Below, one piece after another: positions 1 through 8,435 of a stretch of DNA of 64,000 nt. Below the pieces are notes generated by a model that was given only the letters and a program-made list of their open reading frames with translations, was not told the DNA's origin and made no database searches. Position 1 is the stretch's first letter. Each line of letters opens with the position of its first letter. The stretch comes from Bacteroidota bacterium (GTDB taxonomy: Bacteria > Bacteroidota > Bacteroidia > Bacteroidales > F082): the NCBI GenBank assembly GCA_016845175.1, contig JAERTD010000035.1, forward strand, positions 115,111-179,110. The letters run 5' to 3'. A program made the position numbers and the translations under genes.

Positions 1-2
1 AA

Positions 3-452
3 GAGCGCGCCCAGAAAAATTCCGATGAAAAACATGGAACAGTGGGAGCCGTGGCTCTTGATCTCGATGGAAACCTTGCTGCCGCAACCTCAACCGGAGG
101 CATGACCTATAAAATGAAAGGCCGAATCGGCGACTCACCGGTCATTGGTGCCGGTACCTATGCCGACAATGAAAGTTGTGCCGTTTCAGCAACCGGGCAT
201 GGGGAATATTTCATCAGAAATGTGGTAGGACATGAGATTGCCTCTCTCATGAAGTATGGAGGTAGCAGTATCAAAGAAGCTGCCAATTATGTAATCCTGA
301 AAAAGCTCAAAGACCAGGGAGGTGATGGCGGAATCATAGCCGTGGACAACCAAGGCAGATTTAGCATGACCTTTAATACCAAAGGCATGTACCGTGGATA
401 TATTACTTCAGGAGGTCAGACCGGAGTAATGATTTATGATGACGAACCGTAA
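3..452 (+). CDS. Isoaspartyl peptidase / L-asparaginase, beta-subunit part (5' end outside window)
   Basis: This is the C-terminal part of an Ntn-hydrolase that cleaves isoaspartyl dipeptides and asparagine. The open frame runs in from the window edge, so the start is missing. The family processing site is visible as HGTVGAVALD, with the nucleophilic Thr at 39-41; the precursor is cut just before this Thr to give the beta subunit. Downstream are the substrate-loop motifs TSTGG and GRIGDSP and the closing FNTKGMYRGY motif, all typical of plant-type (IaaA) asparaginases. A GTG at 42 could be taken as a start, but it lies just after the nucleophile and would give a dead protein. The gene faces the MFS transporter gene with only 7 bp between them. 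It is the first of three asparaginase-type enzymes here. Confidence 0.93.
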   Translation, partial: ERAQKNSDEKHGTVGAVALDLDGNLAAATSTGGMTYKMKGRIGDSPVIGAGTYADNESCAVSATGHGEYFIRNVVGHEIASLMKYGGSSIKEAANYVILKKLKDQGGDGGIIAVDNQGRFSMTFNTKGMYRGYITSGGQTGVMIYDDEP

Positions 453-459
453 AACAGAA

Positions 460-1629
460 CTACTGCCTCTTGGTCTTTAACATGAATACGAAAGGTAAGG
501 CTCCGATGGCCAGAAAAGCCGAAATCAGATAAGTCTGCTCCAGACCAAATGCATCTCCCATCAATCCTGCAAAAAAGACAGCCACCGCTGAAGCCATAAA
601 ACTAATGGTCATAAAGATACTGTTGGCGAATACCGGCATCTCCTTGGCCACATCCTGTACCAGTGCCAGCAACACTGGTCCCGGTGCAAACACGAATAAT
701 CCCAGAAGCACCAACCATACCAAACTTAAGATGCCGCTGCTGGTAATAAACAAGGCCATTAGACCTGGAGTGATCAGACTGATGATAATTAAAGCGGTTT
801 TACGACCAATGCGATCAGAAATGCTTCCGGAAAGCACAGTTCCAACAGCTCCAGCCAATTGGAAAATAGCAAGGGCTGAATTGGCAAACCAAAGGCTCTC
901 CCCCTTCTCATTAAAAAAGTAAGTCGGCAAAAAAGCGGTTAAGCTCGATTTCATAATTGCCCTGAAAAGTGTGATGCCTATGAGTATGAGAAAGAAAGGA
1001 ATTAAAGCCTTAAAATGTTTCCAGTAGGCAGGTCGTTTCTCACCTTTTTTGAAATCAGAAGATATCTTTACATTTTTAAGTTTCAGATACATGATAAATG
1101 AGGCCACCAGACCAAAAGGGATAAGCTTCCAGGTTCCTTCAAGGCCCCAAATAGTAACAGCACCAGTAATGACCAATGGACCAGCAGTCCGGGCCAGCTC
1201 TCCTCCAAACATATAAAAACTCATGCCCCTGCCGGTTTGTGTACCCGACAGTTTTTTAATCATAACTGGTGAGGGCACATGGTAAAGGGCACTACTCACT
1301 CCCATCACCAGTAACAAAATGGAAACCATGGTGAAGTTTTCTGCTACGCCAAGCAAACTCATGGATACAGCAGTAATGGCGGGTGTTAAAATCACAAAAT
1401 ATCGGGCAGCAGTGCGTTCGGCAATCAGACCAATGAGTGGGTTTAATAACCAGGGAATTCGCTGAAAGAGATCCCACAGGGAAGCCACGGCCAGGGTAAT
1501 GCCAAATTTTTCAATAAGTAACGGCCGGAGGGGTGCTAAAAAAGAGGAATAGATATCATGCAGCATATGGCTCAACGAAAGCAGAACCACATTCGACAGC
1601 TGAAACCTCTCTTTCTTTTGTACAGCCAT
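460..1629 (-). CDS. MFS transporter, fosmidomycin-resistance (FSR) type
   Basis: A 389-residue inner-membrane protein with about 12 hydrophobic segments, as expected of the major facilitator superfamily. The N-terminal stretch SHMLHDIYSSFLAPLRPLL and the LIGLIAERTAARY and SDRIGRKTA loops resemble the Fsr family of drug efflux pumps. The exported substrate cannot be told from sequence; fosmidomycin export is the property of the named relative only. The ATG overlaps the stop codon of the upstream P-loop kinase gene by one base, so the two are very likely translated from one mRNA together with the LOG gene. Confidence 0.88.
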   Translation of the reverse strand: MAVQKKERFQLSNVVLLSLSHMLHDIYSSFLAPLRPLLIEKFGITLAVASLWDLFQRIPWLLNPLIGLIAERTAARYFVILTPAITAVSMSLLGVAENFTMVSILLLVMGVSSALYHVPSPVMIKKLSGTQTGRGMSFYMFGGELARTAGPLVITGAVTIWGLEGTWKLIPFGLVASFIMYLKLKNVKISSDFKKGEKRPAYWKHFKALIPFFLILIGITLFRAIMKSSLTAFLPTYFFNEKGESLWFANSALAIFQLAGAVGTVLSGSISDRIGRKTALIIISLITPGLMALFITSSGILSLVWLVLLGLFVFAPGPVLLALVQDVAKEMPVFANSIFMTISFMASAVAVFFAGLMGDAFGLEQTYLISAFLAIGALPFVFMLKTKRQ

Positions 1630-2177
1630 TAAACCTCCAGCTTATCTTTCAGTTGTTGTATGAGATCTTCTCGCGTGCCGTTATTATCAATAGTAATATC
1701 TGCTCTGTCGATACAGGCTTGCAAATTTTGTTTGTTGCGATCTGTGGTAATCATTTCCCTTTTTTCATTGGCCAGGAAGGTGTCAAAATCGATTTGATCA
1801 GTGGATGATTGCCTCAGTTTTATGCGTTGGTAACGAACTTCAGGCTTAGCATCAACTGCAATCAGACTGAAGTTACCCTGAGATTGTAAATAGTCAATCT
1901 CTCCTGGTGTTCGGATGCTTTCGATGATGGCATCCTTAGCACTGCTAGCGGCTATTTGGAACAATTCCCCTATAATATAATGGGGTGTATGTTTGGCCCT
2001 TAGTGCATTGGCCACCTGGGTCATGCTGTCGCGGTTCACTTCCAATCCCTGAACCTGAATCTGTTCAATTAAATACTGACGTACCGAATAGTGAACATAT
2101 CCGGCTTCCTTCACCAAATAATCTACCACCGTACCTTTTCCTGCACCCAATGTTCCTGTGATCCCTATGATTTTCAT
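1629..2177 (-). CDS. P-loop nucleotide kinase (dephospho-CoA kinase / UPF0200-like)
   Basis: A 182-residue cytoplasmic protein with a Walker A loop GTLGAGKGT at residues 8-16. The fold and length match small nucleoside-monophosphate-type kinases. Automated pipelines often call such proteins dephospho-CoA kinase or AAA family ATPase, and archaeal UPF0200 proteins look similar. The substrate is not known. A basic lid-like segment (RYQRIKLRQ) follows the central beta strands. It sits 8 bp after the LOG gene and overlaps the MFS gene by one base, so a three-gene operon is likely. I would not call it CoaE without checking for a second coaE in the genome. Confidence 0.82.
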   Translation of the reverse strand: MKIIGITGTLGAGKGTVVDYLVKEAGYVHYSVRQYLIEQIQVQGLEVNRDSMTQVANALRAKHTPHYIIGELFQIAASSAKDAIIESIRTPGEIDYLQSQGNFSLIAVDAKPEVRYQRIKLRQSSTDQIDFDTFLANEKREMITTDRNKQNLQACIDRADITIDNNGTREDLIQQLKDKLEV

Positions 2178-2185
2178 AATTCAGA

Positions 2186-2782
2186 TTATTTGTGATTGCT
2201 TTCAAGCATGATATCATCAATCCATTTGGCCATGGTAATGGGTTGATAGTCTTCCATTTTTTTAAGGAGTACCTCAGCATCATCCGACACCATCAGATTG
2301 TCTCCATGCTCTTTTCTAATAAAGCCTTCACCAACGCCATGATTTACAAACTCCAGCAATCCATCAAAATACCCATTCACATTCAGTATCCCCAGAGGTT
2401 TATCTGTTATACGTAATTGGTTGTAAGTCATTATTTCCGAGAGCTCATCAAGAGTGCCAAAACCACCAGGCATGGCAATAAAACCATCCGACATTTGCAC
2501 CATCTTTTCTTTACGCTCAGCCATGCTATCTACTATGATTAATTCGGTCAATCCCATATGAGCCACTTCCTTGGACACCAGATTTTTAGGCATCACACCC
2601 GTCACCTGCATCTGGTGTTGAAGCAAGCTTTCAGCCAGCACATTCATAATACCCACACGTGCGCCACCATATACCAGACCCATTTGAGATGCTGCCATAA
2701 CTTCAGCAAGTTTTCTTGCCGCTTCAGCATACTCAGACCTATTTCCAACACTGGATCCGCAAAACACACATAGCTTTTTCAT
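2186..2782 (-). CDS. LOG family protein (TIGR00730 Rossmann fold, cytokinin-type phosphoribohydrolase)
   Basis: A 198-residue cytoplasmic protein of the LOG family. The hallmark MPGGFGTLDELSE lies at about residues 104-116 and the partner Arg in MAERK at residue 90. These build the active site that hydrolyses nucleoside 5'-monophosphates to base plus ribose 5-phosphate in known members. N-terminal VFCGSS and VYGGARVGIM loops bind the phosphate. Length and motifs are complete. It is the first gene of the minus-strand set. In bacteria without plant contact the physiological substrate is usually unknown. Confidence 0.92.
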   Translation of the reverse strand: MKKLCVFCGSSVGNRSEYAEAARKLAEVMAASQMGLVYGGARVGIMNVLAESLLQHQMQVTGVMPKNLVSKEVAHMGLTELIIVDSMAERKEKMVQMSDGFIAMPGGFGTLDELSEIMTYNQLRITDKPLGILNVNGYFDGLLEFVNHGVGEGFIRKEHGDNLMVSDDAEVLLKKMEDYQPITMAKWIDDIMLESNHK

Positions 2783-2913
2783 TGGCTTAAATTTTCACAC
2801 AAAAGTAGCTTAAACTTCCAATTAATGGAATTTGAAATCGGTGGTAAAAGATAAATCCAAAGGAATACTGATAACAATCCTATGACTATGGAAGCCATGA
2901 ATTTGTTTTAAAT

Positions 2914-2921
2914 TATTTTTG
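2914..2921 (+). promoter_or_regulatory. Probable -7 box for tatD
   Basis: TATTTTTG matches the Bacteroidota -7 consensus TAnnTTTG and ends 7 bp before the tatD ATG. No good -33 TTTG is seen at the right distance, so this is a weak call. Confidence 0.35.
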
Positions 2922-2928
2922 CGCCATT

Positions 2929-3699
2929 ATGTTAATCGACAGCCATACCCATTTATACCTTGACAATTTCAAGGACGACCGTTCATCTGTAATTGAAAGA
3001 GCCCTTCAGGAAGGGGTCCGGTATATGTTATTACCGAACATAGATGCCGATTCGGTGGATGATTTGGAACATCTGCATCAGCAATACCCAAACAATTGTC
3101 TGCCTATGATGGGTTTGCATCCTACTTCTGTGGATGCTGATTACGAATCTTTCTTAGGAAAAATTGATGAGAAACTTGCCAGCTCTCAGTATATCGCTGT
3201 AGGTGAAATTGGCATTGATTTATATTGGGACAAAAGCCATCAGGAAGAGCAACTGGATGCTTTCAGAAGACAGCTGAAAATGGCAAAAAAGTACAAATTG
3301 CCGGTATCCATTCATACACGTGATGCCTTTGAAATGGTTTATCAAACGGTCAAAGAGGAACTTACAGATGATTTGCATGGAGTTTTTCATTGTTTTGGAG
3401 GAAGCTTAAAGGAAGCCGGGCGAATAGCAGATCTTGGTTTTAAAATGGGCATTGGAGGTGTGGTTACTTTTAAAAAAGCCGGACTCGCAGAAATTGTAAA
3501 AGATATCCCACTTCAGCATTTGGTGTTGGAAACCGATGCTCCTTTCCTCACTCCGGCACCCCATCGTGGGAAACGAAACGAAAGCAGTTATGTGAAACAC
3601 ATCGCCCTGAAAATCGCCGAAGCGAAAGGCTGCAGTTTTGAAGAGGTATCAGAAATAAGCACTCAGAATGCAGTAGCTGTGTTTAATTTGAATAACTAA
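2929..3699 (+). CDS. tatD: TatD family metal-dependent hydrolase (DNase-like)
   Basis: A 256-residue TIM-barrel amidohydrolase. Metal ligands expected for TatD are all present: His6 and His8 in DSHTH, Glu93 in GEIGID, His129 in SIHTRD, His154 in HCFGG and Asp203 in ETDAPFL. Known members act as magnesium-dependent 3'-5' DNases and have been tied to DNA repair and nucleic-acid turnover; the natural role is unsettled. The asparaginase gene starts 11 bp downstream, so the two are probably co-transcribed. Length is normal for the family. Confidence 0.93.
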   Translation: MLIDSHTHLYLDNFKDDRSSVIERALQEGVRYMLLPNIDADSVDDLEHLHQQYPNNCLPMMGLHPTSVDADYESFLGKIDEKLASSQYIAVGEIGIDLYWDKSHQEEQLDAFRRQLKMAKKYKLPVSIHTRDAFEMVYQTVKEELTDDLHGVFHCFGGSLKEAGRIADLGFKMGIGGVVTFKKAGLAEIVKDIPLQHLVLETDAPFLTPAPHRGKRNESSYVKHIALKIAEAKGCSFEEVSEISTQNAVAVFNLNN

Positions 3700-3710
3700 A
3701 GTGCAAAGCC

Positions 3711-4739
3711 ATGCTTGAACCAACCTCAATATTGATCATTTATACCGGTGGCACCATTGGAATGATCATGCATCCAGATTCGAAAACTCTGAAACCCTTC
3801 AATTTCGACAATATTGATAAGCAGATACCTGAATTGAAGCGTTTCCATTACCAACTCGACTTTCACTGCTTCGATCCATTGATGGATTCTTCCAATATGA
3901 ATCCGGAGGTTTGGATTCAGTTGGTGCGTATCATTAAAGATAACTATGAAAACTATGATGGCTTTGTGGTTTTGCATGGATCTGATACCATGGCCTATAC
4001 AGCTTCTGCGCTCAGTTTTCTTCTCGAAAACCTGAACAAACCGGTAATTTTCACTGGCTCACAATTACCCTTGGGTGTTTTGAGAACAGATGGGCGAGAG
4101 AACTTCATTACGGCCATCGAGCTTGCAGCAGCTAAAGAGGAAGAAACCCCATTGGTTCCGGAAGTATGCATCTATTTCGAGAACCAGCTCATGCGGGCCA
4201 ACAGAACCATGAAATATAATGCCGCCAATTTCAATGCGTTTGTTTCTGGTAACTATCCCTTACTGGCTGAAGCAGGAGTATACCTGAAATATAATCACGA
4301 GGTGATCCACAAACCCAATTTCAAAAAGCTAAAAATACACACAAAGATGTCGGATCAGGTGGGGATACTCAAACTGTTTCCAGGGATCAATCCCCATTTC
4401 GTAGATGCAGTCTTACAAACACCCAAAATTAGAGGTATAGTGATGGAGACTTTCGGAGCAGGAAACGCCAGTACGGAGGCCTGGTTTATTAAAAAATTAA
4501 GAAAGGCCATTGAGAAGGGAATCTATATTATTAATGTGAGCCAATGCCTGAGTGGTTCGGTGGAACATGGTAAATATGAAACTAGCCTGGCTCTGGAGGA
4601 GATAGGCGTGATCAGTGGAAAAGATATCTCCACAGAAGCCGCCATAACCAAATTGATGTATGTTCTGGGACAAGACTATCCCAATGATTTGGTTGACAAA
4701 CTCTTAAGAAATTCACTAAGAGGTGAAATGACCACCTGA
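3711..4739 (+). CDS. ansA: Type I (cytoplasmic) L-asparaginase
   Basis: A 342-residue asparaginase without a signal peptide, so cytoplasmic. The first catalytic motif YTGGTIGM places the nucleophilic Thr at residue 15, and the second motif LHGSDTMAYT carries the Thr-Asp pair. The segment TGSQLPLGVLRTDGREN matches AnsA-type enzymes. It converts asparagine to aspartate and ammonia. It sits in a probable tatD-ansA operon. A separate exported type II enzyme is at 44.7-45.7 kb, and an isoaspartyl peptidase gene ends at 452. Confidence 0.95.
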   Translation: MLEPTSILIIYTGGTIGMIMHPDSKTLKPFNFDNIDKQIPELKRFHYQLDFHCFDPLMDSSNMNPEVWIQLVRIIKDNYENYDGFVVLHGSDTMAYTASALSFLLENLNKPVIFTGSQLPLGVLRTDGRENFITAIELAAAKEEETPLVPEVCIYFENQLMRANRTMKYNAANFNAFVSGNYPLLAEAGVYLKYNHEVIHKPNFKKLKIHTKMSDQVGILKLFPGINPHFVDAVLQTPKIRGIVMETFGAGNASTEAWFIKKLRKAIEKGIYIINVSQCLSGSVEHGKYETSLALEEIGVISGKDISTEAAITKLMYVLGQDYPNDLVDKLLRNSLRGEMTT

Positions 4740-4802
4740 TTAACACCAGGTCTGACCAAATATATAATGGGTCTAATTAATTGATATTGGTGTCCATCAC
4801 AA

Positions 4803-4832
4803 TTGTTTGTTTATAATAATTTTATACTTTTG
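4803..4832 (+). promoter_or_regulatory. Promoter of tRNA-Ser
   Basis: TTG at 4803-4805, 19 bp, then TACTTTTG at 4825-4832, matching the Bacteroidota -33/-7 pattern. It lies 23 bp before the tRNA. Confidence 0.6.
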
Positions 4833-4855
4833 GCGTTCCTTTTTCCTAAAGGTCT

Positions 4856-4944
<89 letters not shown>

Positions 4945-5023
4945 AACATTTTTGGCTGCTTTTACGTTAGTGTTAAGAGCGCCAAAGAAATGCTATATAA
5001 CTATAGTAAGTCAAATATATTTT

Positions 5024-5031
5024 TAACTTTG
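5024..5031 (+). promoter_or_regulatory. Probable -7 box of the exb operon
   Basis: TAACTTTG fits TAnnTTTG, 47 bp before the exbB ATG. A matching -33 box is not clear. Confidence 0.35.
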
Positions 5032-5078
5032 TCAGTTCATAAAATTTTTAGTTTTTAATTGAAAACAATTTTCAAATC

Positions 5079-5906
5079 ATGAAAAAATTAATCGCGTTTC
5101 TTTCAATTGTTGCTTTGGTAACTTTTGGGTTATCCAACTACACATTTGCCCAGGAGGCAAACGATCAAGGCGAAGCAGCTAATGACACAACAGTAGTTGA
5201 TTCCACACAGAATGTAGCAGAAGAGGTTGCCCAAGAGGTTGCCACTGTCGCTGAAGTTCCAGAGGAAAAACCCTTGACATTCCACGAAGTATTAAAAGAA
5301 AAATTTATTGAAGGTGGTCCAGGTTTTATGGGTATTGTTTTGCTTGCCCTTATTTTTGGATTGGCTATCAGTATTGAAAGGATTATTTATCTGAGTATGG
5401 CTTCTGTCAATACCAAAAAAATCCTTAACAATGTAGAGTCAGCCCTTGAGTCAGGTGGTATCGACCAAGCCAAAGAAGTGGTGCGTGATACACGCGGACC
5501 AGTGGCCAGTATTTTCAGCGAAGGTTTAAACCGCTGGGATGATGGTATGGCTGAAGTTGAAAAAGCCATTATTGCTTATGGTAGTGTGGTAACCGGTAGA
5601 CTTGAAAGCGGCGTTAGCTGGATTTCACTCTTTATCGCTTTGGCACCTATGCTTGGATTTATGGGTACAGTAATCGGTATGATTAAAGCCTTTGATGATA
5701 TCGCTGCTGCAGGTGACATTTCTCCTACCATTGTTGCGGACGGTATTAAAGTTGCGCTTTTGACCACAGTATTTGGTCTGATTGTTGCCATTATACTACA
5801 GATATTCTACAACTTGATTATTTCAAAAATTGAAAGCCTCGTAAACGACATGGAAGACAGTTCAATTGCTTTCATCGATATTTTGGCCAAACACAGTAAA
5901 AAATAA
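5079..5906 (+). CDS. exbB: ExbB/TolQ/MotA family proton channel, with extra N-terminal exported region
   Basis: A 275-residue inner-membrane protein that, with ExbD, uses the proton gradient to energise TonB and outer-membrane receptors. It begins with a signal-like segment (residues 1-25) and an acidic, low-complexity stretch (about 26-70), then the usual three membrane helices: GIVLLALIFGLAIS, FIALAPMLGFMGTVIGMIKAF and VALLTTVFGLIVAIIL. The N-terminal addition is common in Bacteroidota ExbB and absent from the E. coli protein. The next gene starts 5 bp downstream. Two TonB receptors in this window are likely clients. Confidence 0.93.
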   Translation: MKKLIAFLSIVALVTFGLSNYTFAQEANDQGEAANDTTVVDSTQNVAEEVAQEVATVAEVPEEKPLTFHEVLKEKFIEGGPGFMGIVLLALIFGLAISIERIIYLSMASVNTKKILNNVESALESGGIDQAKEVVRDTRGPVASIFSEGLNRWDDGMAEVEKAIIAYGSVVTGRLESGVSWISLFIALAPMLGFMGTVIGMIKAFDDIAAAGDISPTIVADGIKVALLTTVFGLIVAIILQIFYNLIISKIESLVNDMEDSSIAFIDILAKHSKK

Positions 5907-5911
5907 GAATC

Positions 5912-6328
5912 ATGAAAGATAAGATAGCCGATATTACAAGATGGATCTTGTACTTGTTGCTAGCTTTTTCAGTGATTCCAGGAGTCCTGTTTTATCTAGG
6001 CGTACTTGATACAGAATTATTCATCAACTTGGGCAAAATGTTGCTCATCGTAGGGGTTGTGATTATGTTCCTCTCCCCTGTGGTTGGTTTCTTTACCAAT
6101 CCGAAAAACATCGTCAAATTGCTCGTAAGCGTAGGAGCCTTTATACTCGTACTGGTGCTTTCCTATAGCGTAGCAGACGTATCTTTCTCAGACTACAGAC
6201 TTGAAGTACTCAGGACTACTCCTGAAACTTCCAGACTGGTAGGAATGGGATTGTATACCACATATATTGCATTTGGATTAACTATCGTGGCAGCATTGTA
6301 TGCCTCTGTTGTTAAACTGTTTAAATAA
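5912..6328 (+). CDS. Small four-helix membrane protein in the exb operon
   Basis: A 138-residue protein of unknown function with four clear hydrophobic helices (about residues 9-31, 35-60, 68-92 and 110-136). It lies 5 bp after exbB and 8 bp before exbD, so it is surely in the same mRNA. I do not recognise a named domain. Proteins of this size between exbB and exbD recur in Bacteroidota exb operons, so a supporting role in the ExbB-ExbD-TonB complex is a fair guess from context only. Confidence 0.85.
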   Translation: MKDKIADITRWILYLLLAFSVIPGVLFYLGVLDTELFINLGKMLLIVGVVIMFLSPVVGFFTNPKNIVKLLVSVGAFILVLVLSYSVADVSFSDYRLEVLRTTPETSRLVGMGLYTTYIAFGLTIVAALYASVVKLFK

Positions 6329-6336
6329 AATAAATT

Positions 6337-6915
6337 ATGGCTAAAAGAGCAGCGCCGGAAATCAACGCCGGATCTATGGCAGACATTGCCTTCCTTTTGC
6401 TTATCTTCTTCCTTGTTACTACTACAATGGATGTGGATACAGGTATTACAAGGAAGCTGCCCCCGCCTGTTGAAGATAATCAGGAGGACATCGATGTTAA
6501 GGATAGAAACGTGTTGAAAATCCTTGTGAACAGTAGAGATGACCTCATGGTTAATGGTAAAAGAATGGATGTGAGAATGCTCAAGGATAAAGCGAAAGAC
6601 TTTATGAGCATCCACCCCAATGATGATACCTATCCTGAAACTAAGGACAAATTTATTGAAGAACTGGATAAAACCGTAGTGGCTTCCAAGGGTGTGATAT
6701 CCCTGAAAAACGACCGCGGTACATCCTATGAAATGTATATTGCTGTGCAGAATGAACTGGCCCGTGCCTTTAATGAAATGAAGGATGAAAAGTCGGTGGA
6801 TATGTACGGTATAAAATACAGCCAGCTGGTTGACCCAGTGAAAATCAAAATCATCAATAAATTGGTTCCTGTTCCAATTTCAGAGGCTGAACCCGAAGAT
6901 ATTGGACTTAATTAA
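6337..6915 (+). CDS. exbD: ExbD/TolR family biopolymer transport protein (first copy)
   Basis: A 192-residue protein with one N-terminal membrane helix (MADIAFLLLIFFLVTT, about residues 15-31) and a periplasmic domain. The Asp in SMADIAF is the conserved helix aspartate that carries protons in ExbD. At 192 residues it is longer than E. coli ExbD (about 140) because of an insert in the periplasmic part (about residues 95-150). It is followed 14 bp later by a second, shorter exbD. The two probably form a heteromeric partner pair for ExbB. Confidence 0.93.
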   Translation: MAKRAAPEINAGSMADIAFLLLIFFLVTTTMDVDTGITRKLPPPVEDNQEDIDVKDRNVLKILVNSRDDLMVNGKRMDVRMLKDKAKDFMSIHPNDDTYPETKDKFIEELDKTVVASKGVISLKNDRGTSYEMYIAVQNELARAFNEMKDEKSVDMYGIKYSQLVDPVKIKIINKLVPVPISEAEPEDIGLN

Positions 6916-6929
6916 CGGAGGCTAAAGCT

Positions 6930-7400
6930 ATGTCAAGATTTAAAACAAAAAAAGGTAAAGGATCAGCAGCAATTAATACTTCCTCCTTGCCCGATATTAT
7001 CTTTATGTTACTGTTTTTCTTTATGGTAACTACGGTAATGCGTGAGGTAACAGTGATTGTTAAGCAGAAAATGCCTGAAGCTACTGAAGTCCAGAAACTG
7101 GAGAAAAAATCATTGGTAAGTTTCATCTATATTGGTGAGCCCAAAGATTCCAAACTATATGGTACCTCAGCACGTATTCAATTGAATGACTCTTTTCATA
7201 ATGTATCTGACATCCCTGAATTTGTAGCCAAAGAACGTCAGGATCGCGATGAAGCCGATCGTAAGTTTATCACCACTTCTTTGAAAGTGGATGGCGCTAC
7301 CAAAATGGGTATCGTTACAGATGTGAAACAGGAACTACGTAAATCCGGAGCATTAAAAATCAATTACTCAACCCGTAAAAAGGTTGCGAAGCGACAATAA
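6930..7400 (+). CDS. exbD: ExbD/TolR family biopolymer transport protein (second copy)
   Basis: A 156-residue ExbD with a basic N-terminus, one membrane helix (LPDIIFMLLFFFMVTT, about residues 20-35) and the conserved Asp in SLPDIIF. The periplasmic domain ends in a basic tail. It is the last gene of the four-gene operon and is followed by a strong terminator. Sequence outside the helix differs clearly from the first ExbD, so this is an old duplication rather than a recent one. Confidence 0.93.
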   Translation: MSRFKTKKGKGSAAINTSSLPDIIFMLLFFFMVTTVMREVTVIVKQKMPEATEVQKLEKKSLVSFIYIGEPKDSKLYGTSARIQLNDSFHNVSDIPEFVAKERQDRDEADRKFITTSLKVDGATKMGIVTDVKQELRKSGALKINYSTRKKVAKRQ

Positions 7401-7421
7401 TAATATTTTCATGAGAAGGAA

Positions 7422-7451
7422 GGGTGTTTCATTAGGAACACCCTTTTTTTT
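7422..7451 (+). terminator. Rho-independent terminator of the exb operon
   Basis: GGGTGTT at 7422-7428 pairs with AACACCC at 7437-7443, followed by eight T at 7444-7451. It lies 22 bp after exbD and touches the stop codon of the facing CPBP gene. Confidence 0.85.
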
Positions 7452-8376
7452 ATGCCCCTATGCTACCACGTTCCTTCTGATACAGGATTTGTATCAACCA
7501 CATACTAATCAGAAAACTACCAATAATATAAACAGGATTGACTGTACTCCCGAATTCTTCCATGCTTACATTGATATGGTCATGCTCATGCAGATAAAAA
7601 ATAACCACCGAAGAGGCATTGTTGACAAAATGAACCAGAATGGGTACCCACATATTTTGAGTGATGACGAACAAATACCCTAGTAATATACCCAGCAGCA
7701 TCCTGGGAAGGAATCCGTAAAATTGCAGGTGCAAAGCACTGAATAAAACCGCACTGATAATAACGGCCACGTGTATATTCTTAGTCATCTCCTGAAAAAT
7801 CTTCAACACCACGCCCCTGAACAAAACCTCTTCTCCAATGGCCGGAACAATGGCCACAACCAACAGATTGAAAAGAAGGGCACCCATATGGTCAGCCTGA
7901 AGAAAGGTATGCGTAAGCTGTTGTGCTTGCAATTCCCGGTCTTTCATCCAGTTTTCAATTCCGGTCAAGGCTTCTGGCAATTGCATCTCCTGATTTAAAG
8001 CACCCACATAATTTAAAAATGGTAAGCCTGTATATACCAATAACATGGGTATCAGCATCGCCAGGGCGCTGGGCCGCTGGGATAATTTCAGATAATCTCT
8101 TGTGGAATCACTCACATAAAAGCAGTAAATGAGTACCGGTGCGACAAAAAACCCAATCTGGTTGATGAGTTGGTACCATTTGATAAATATTACAGCCTCT
8201 GCTGTCTCAGGGTTTTCCAGGAAGCTTGCGAGCGTCATTAAATCCAATCCGAAATAGAATTTTCCTATGAGGAGACCAAGGAGGGCTGCCAGCAAAGTGA
8301 ACAACAATATCAGGCCAACCAGTAAGGTCAGTTTAAGCCAGGGTGAGATATCCTTTAGATAAGCTAATCGCTTCAT
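7450..8376 (-). CDS. CPBP family intramembrane metalloprotease
   Basis: A 308-residue membrane protein with about eight hydrophobic segments. The Abi/CPBP (Rce1-like) motifs are complete: EEVLFRG with Glu182-Glu183, His216 in SALHLQ and His249 in LVHFVNN. Known relatives cleave CAAX-type proteins or act in bacteriocin immunity; the substrate here is unknown. It converges on the exb operon with almost no gap and is divergent from dusB with a short shared promoter region. Confidence 0.9.
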   Translation of the reverse strand: MKRLAYLKDISPWLKLTLLVGLILLFTLLAALLGLLIGKFYFGLDLMTLASFLENPETAEAVIFIKWYQLINQIGFFVAPVLIYCFYVSDSTRDYLKLSQRPSALAMLIPMLLVYTGLPFLNYVGALNQEMQLPEALTGIENWMKDRELQAQQLTHTFLQADHMGALLFNLLVVAIVPAIGEEVLFRGVVLKIFQEMTKNIHVAVIISAVLFSALHLQFYGFLPRMLLGILLGYLFVITQNMWVPILVHFVNNASSVVIFYLHEHDHINVSMEEFGSTVNPVYIIGSFLISMWLIQILYQKERGSIGA

Positions 8377-8386
8377 AGAGGGGACT

Positions 8387-8415
8387 TTTGAGTTTGTGCA
8401 AAATTAATATTTTTG
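8387..8415 (+). promoter_or_regulatory. Promoter of dusB
   Basis: TTTG at 8387-8390, 17 bp, then TATTTTTG at 8408-8415. Transcription should begin near 8422, which rules out the TTG at 8388 as a start codon and favours GTG at 8436. Confidence 0.6.
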
Positions 8416-8435
8416 CAAACCCTTTTAGATACACT

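Noticed and set aside
605..922. 105-codon plus-strand frame inside the MFS gene
   Set aside because: It is antisense to a clear transporter gene and shows no domain.
8388..8435. Earlier TTG start for dusB
   Set aside because: The -33/-7 promoter boxes overlap these codons and the family N-terminus begins at 8436.
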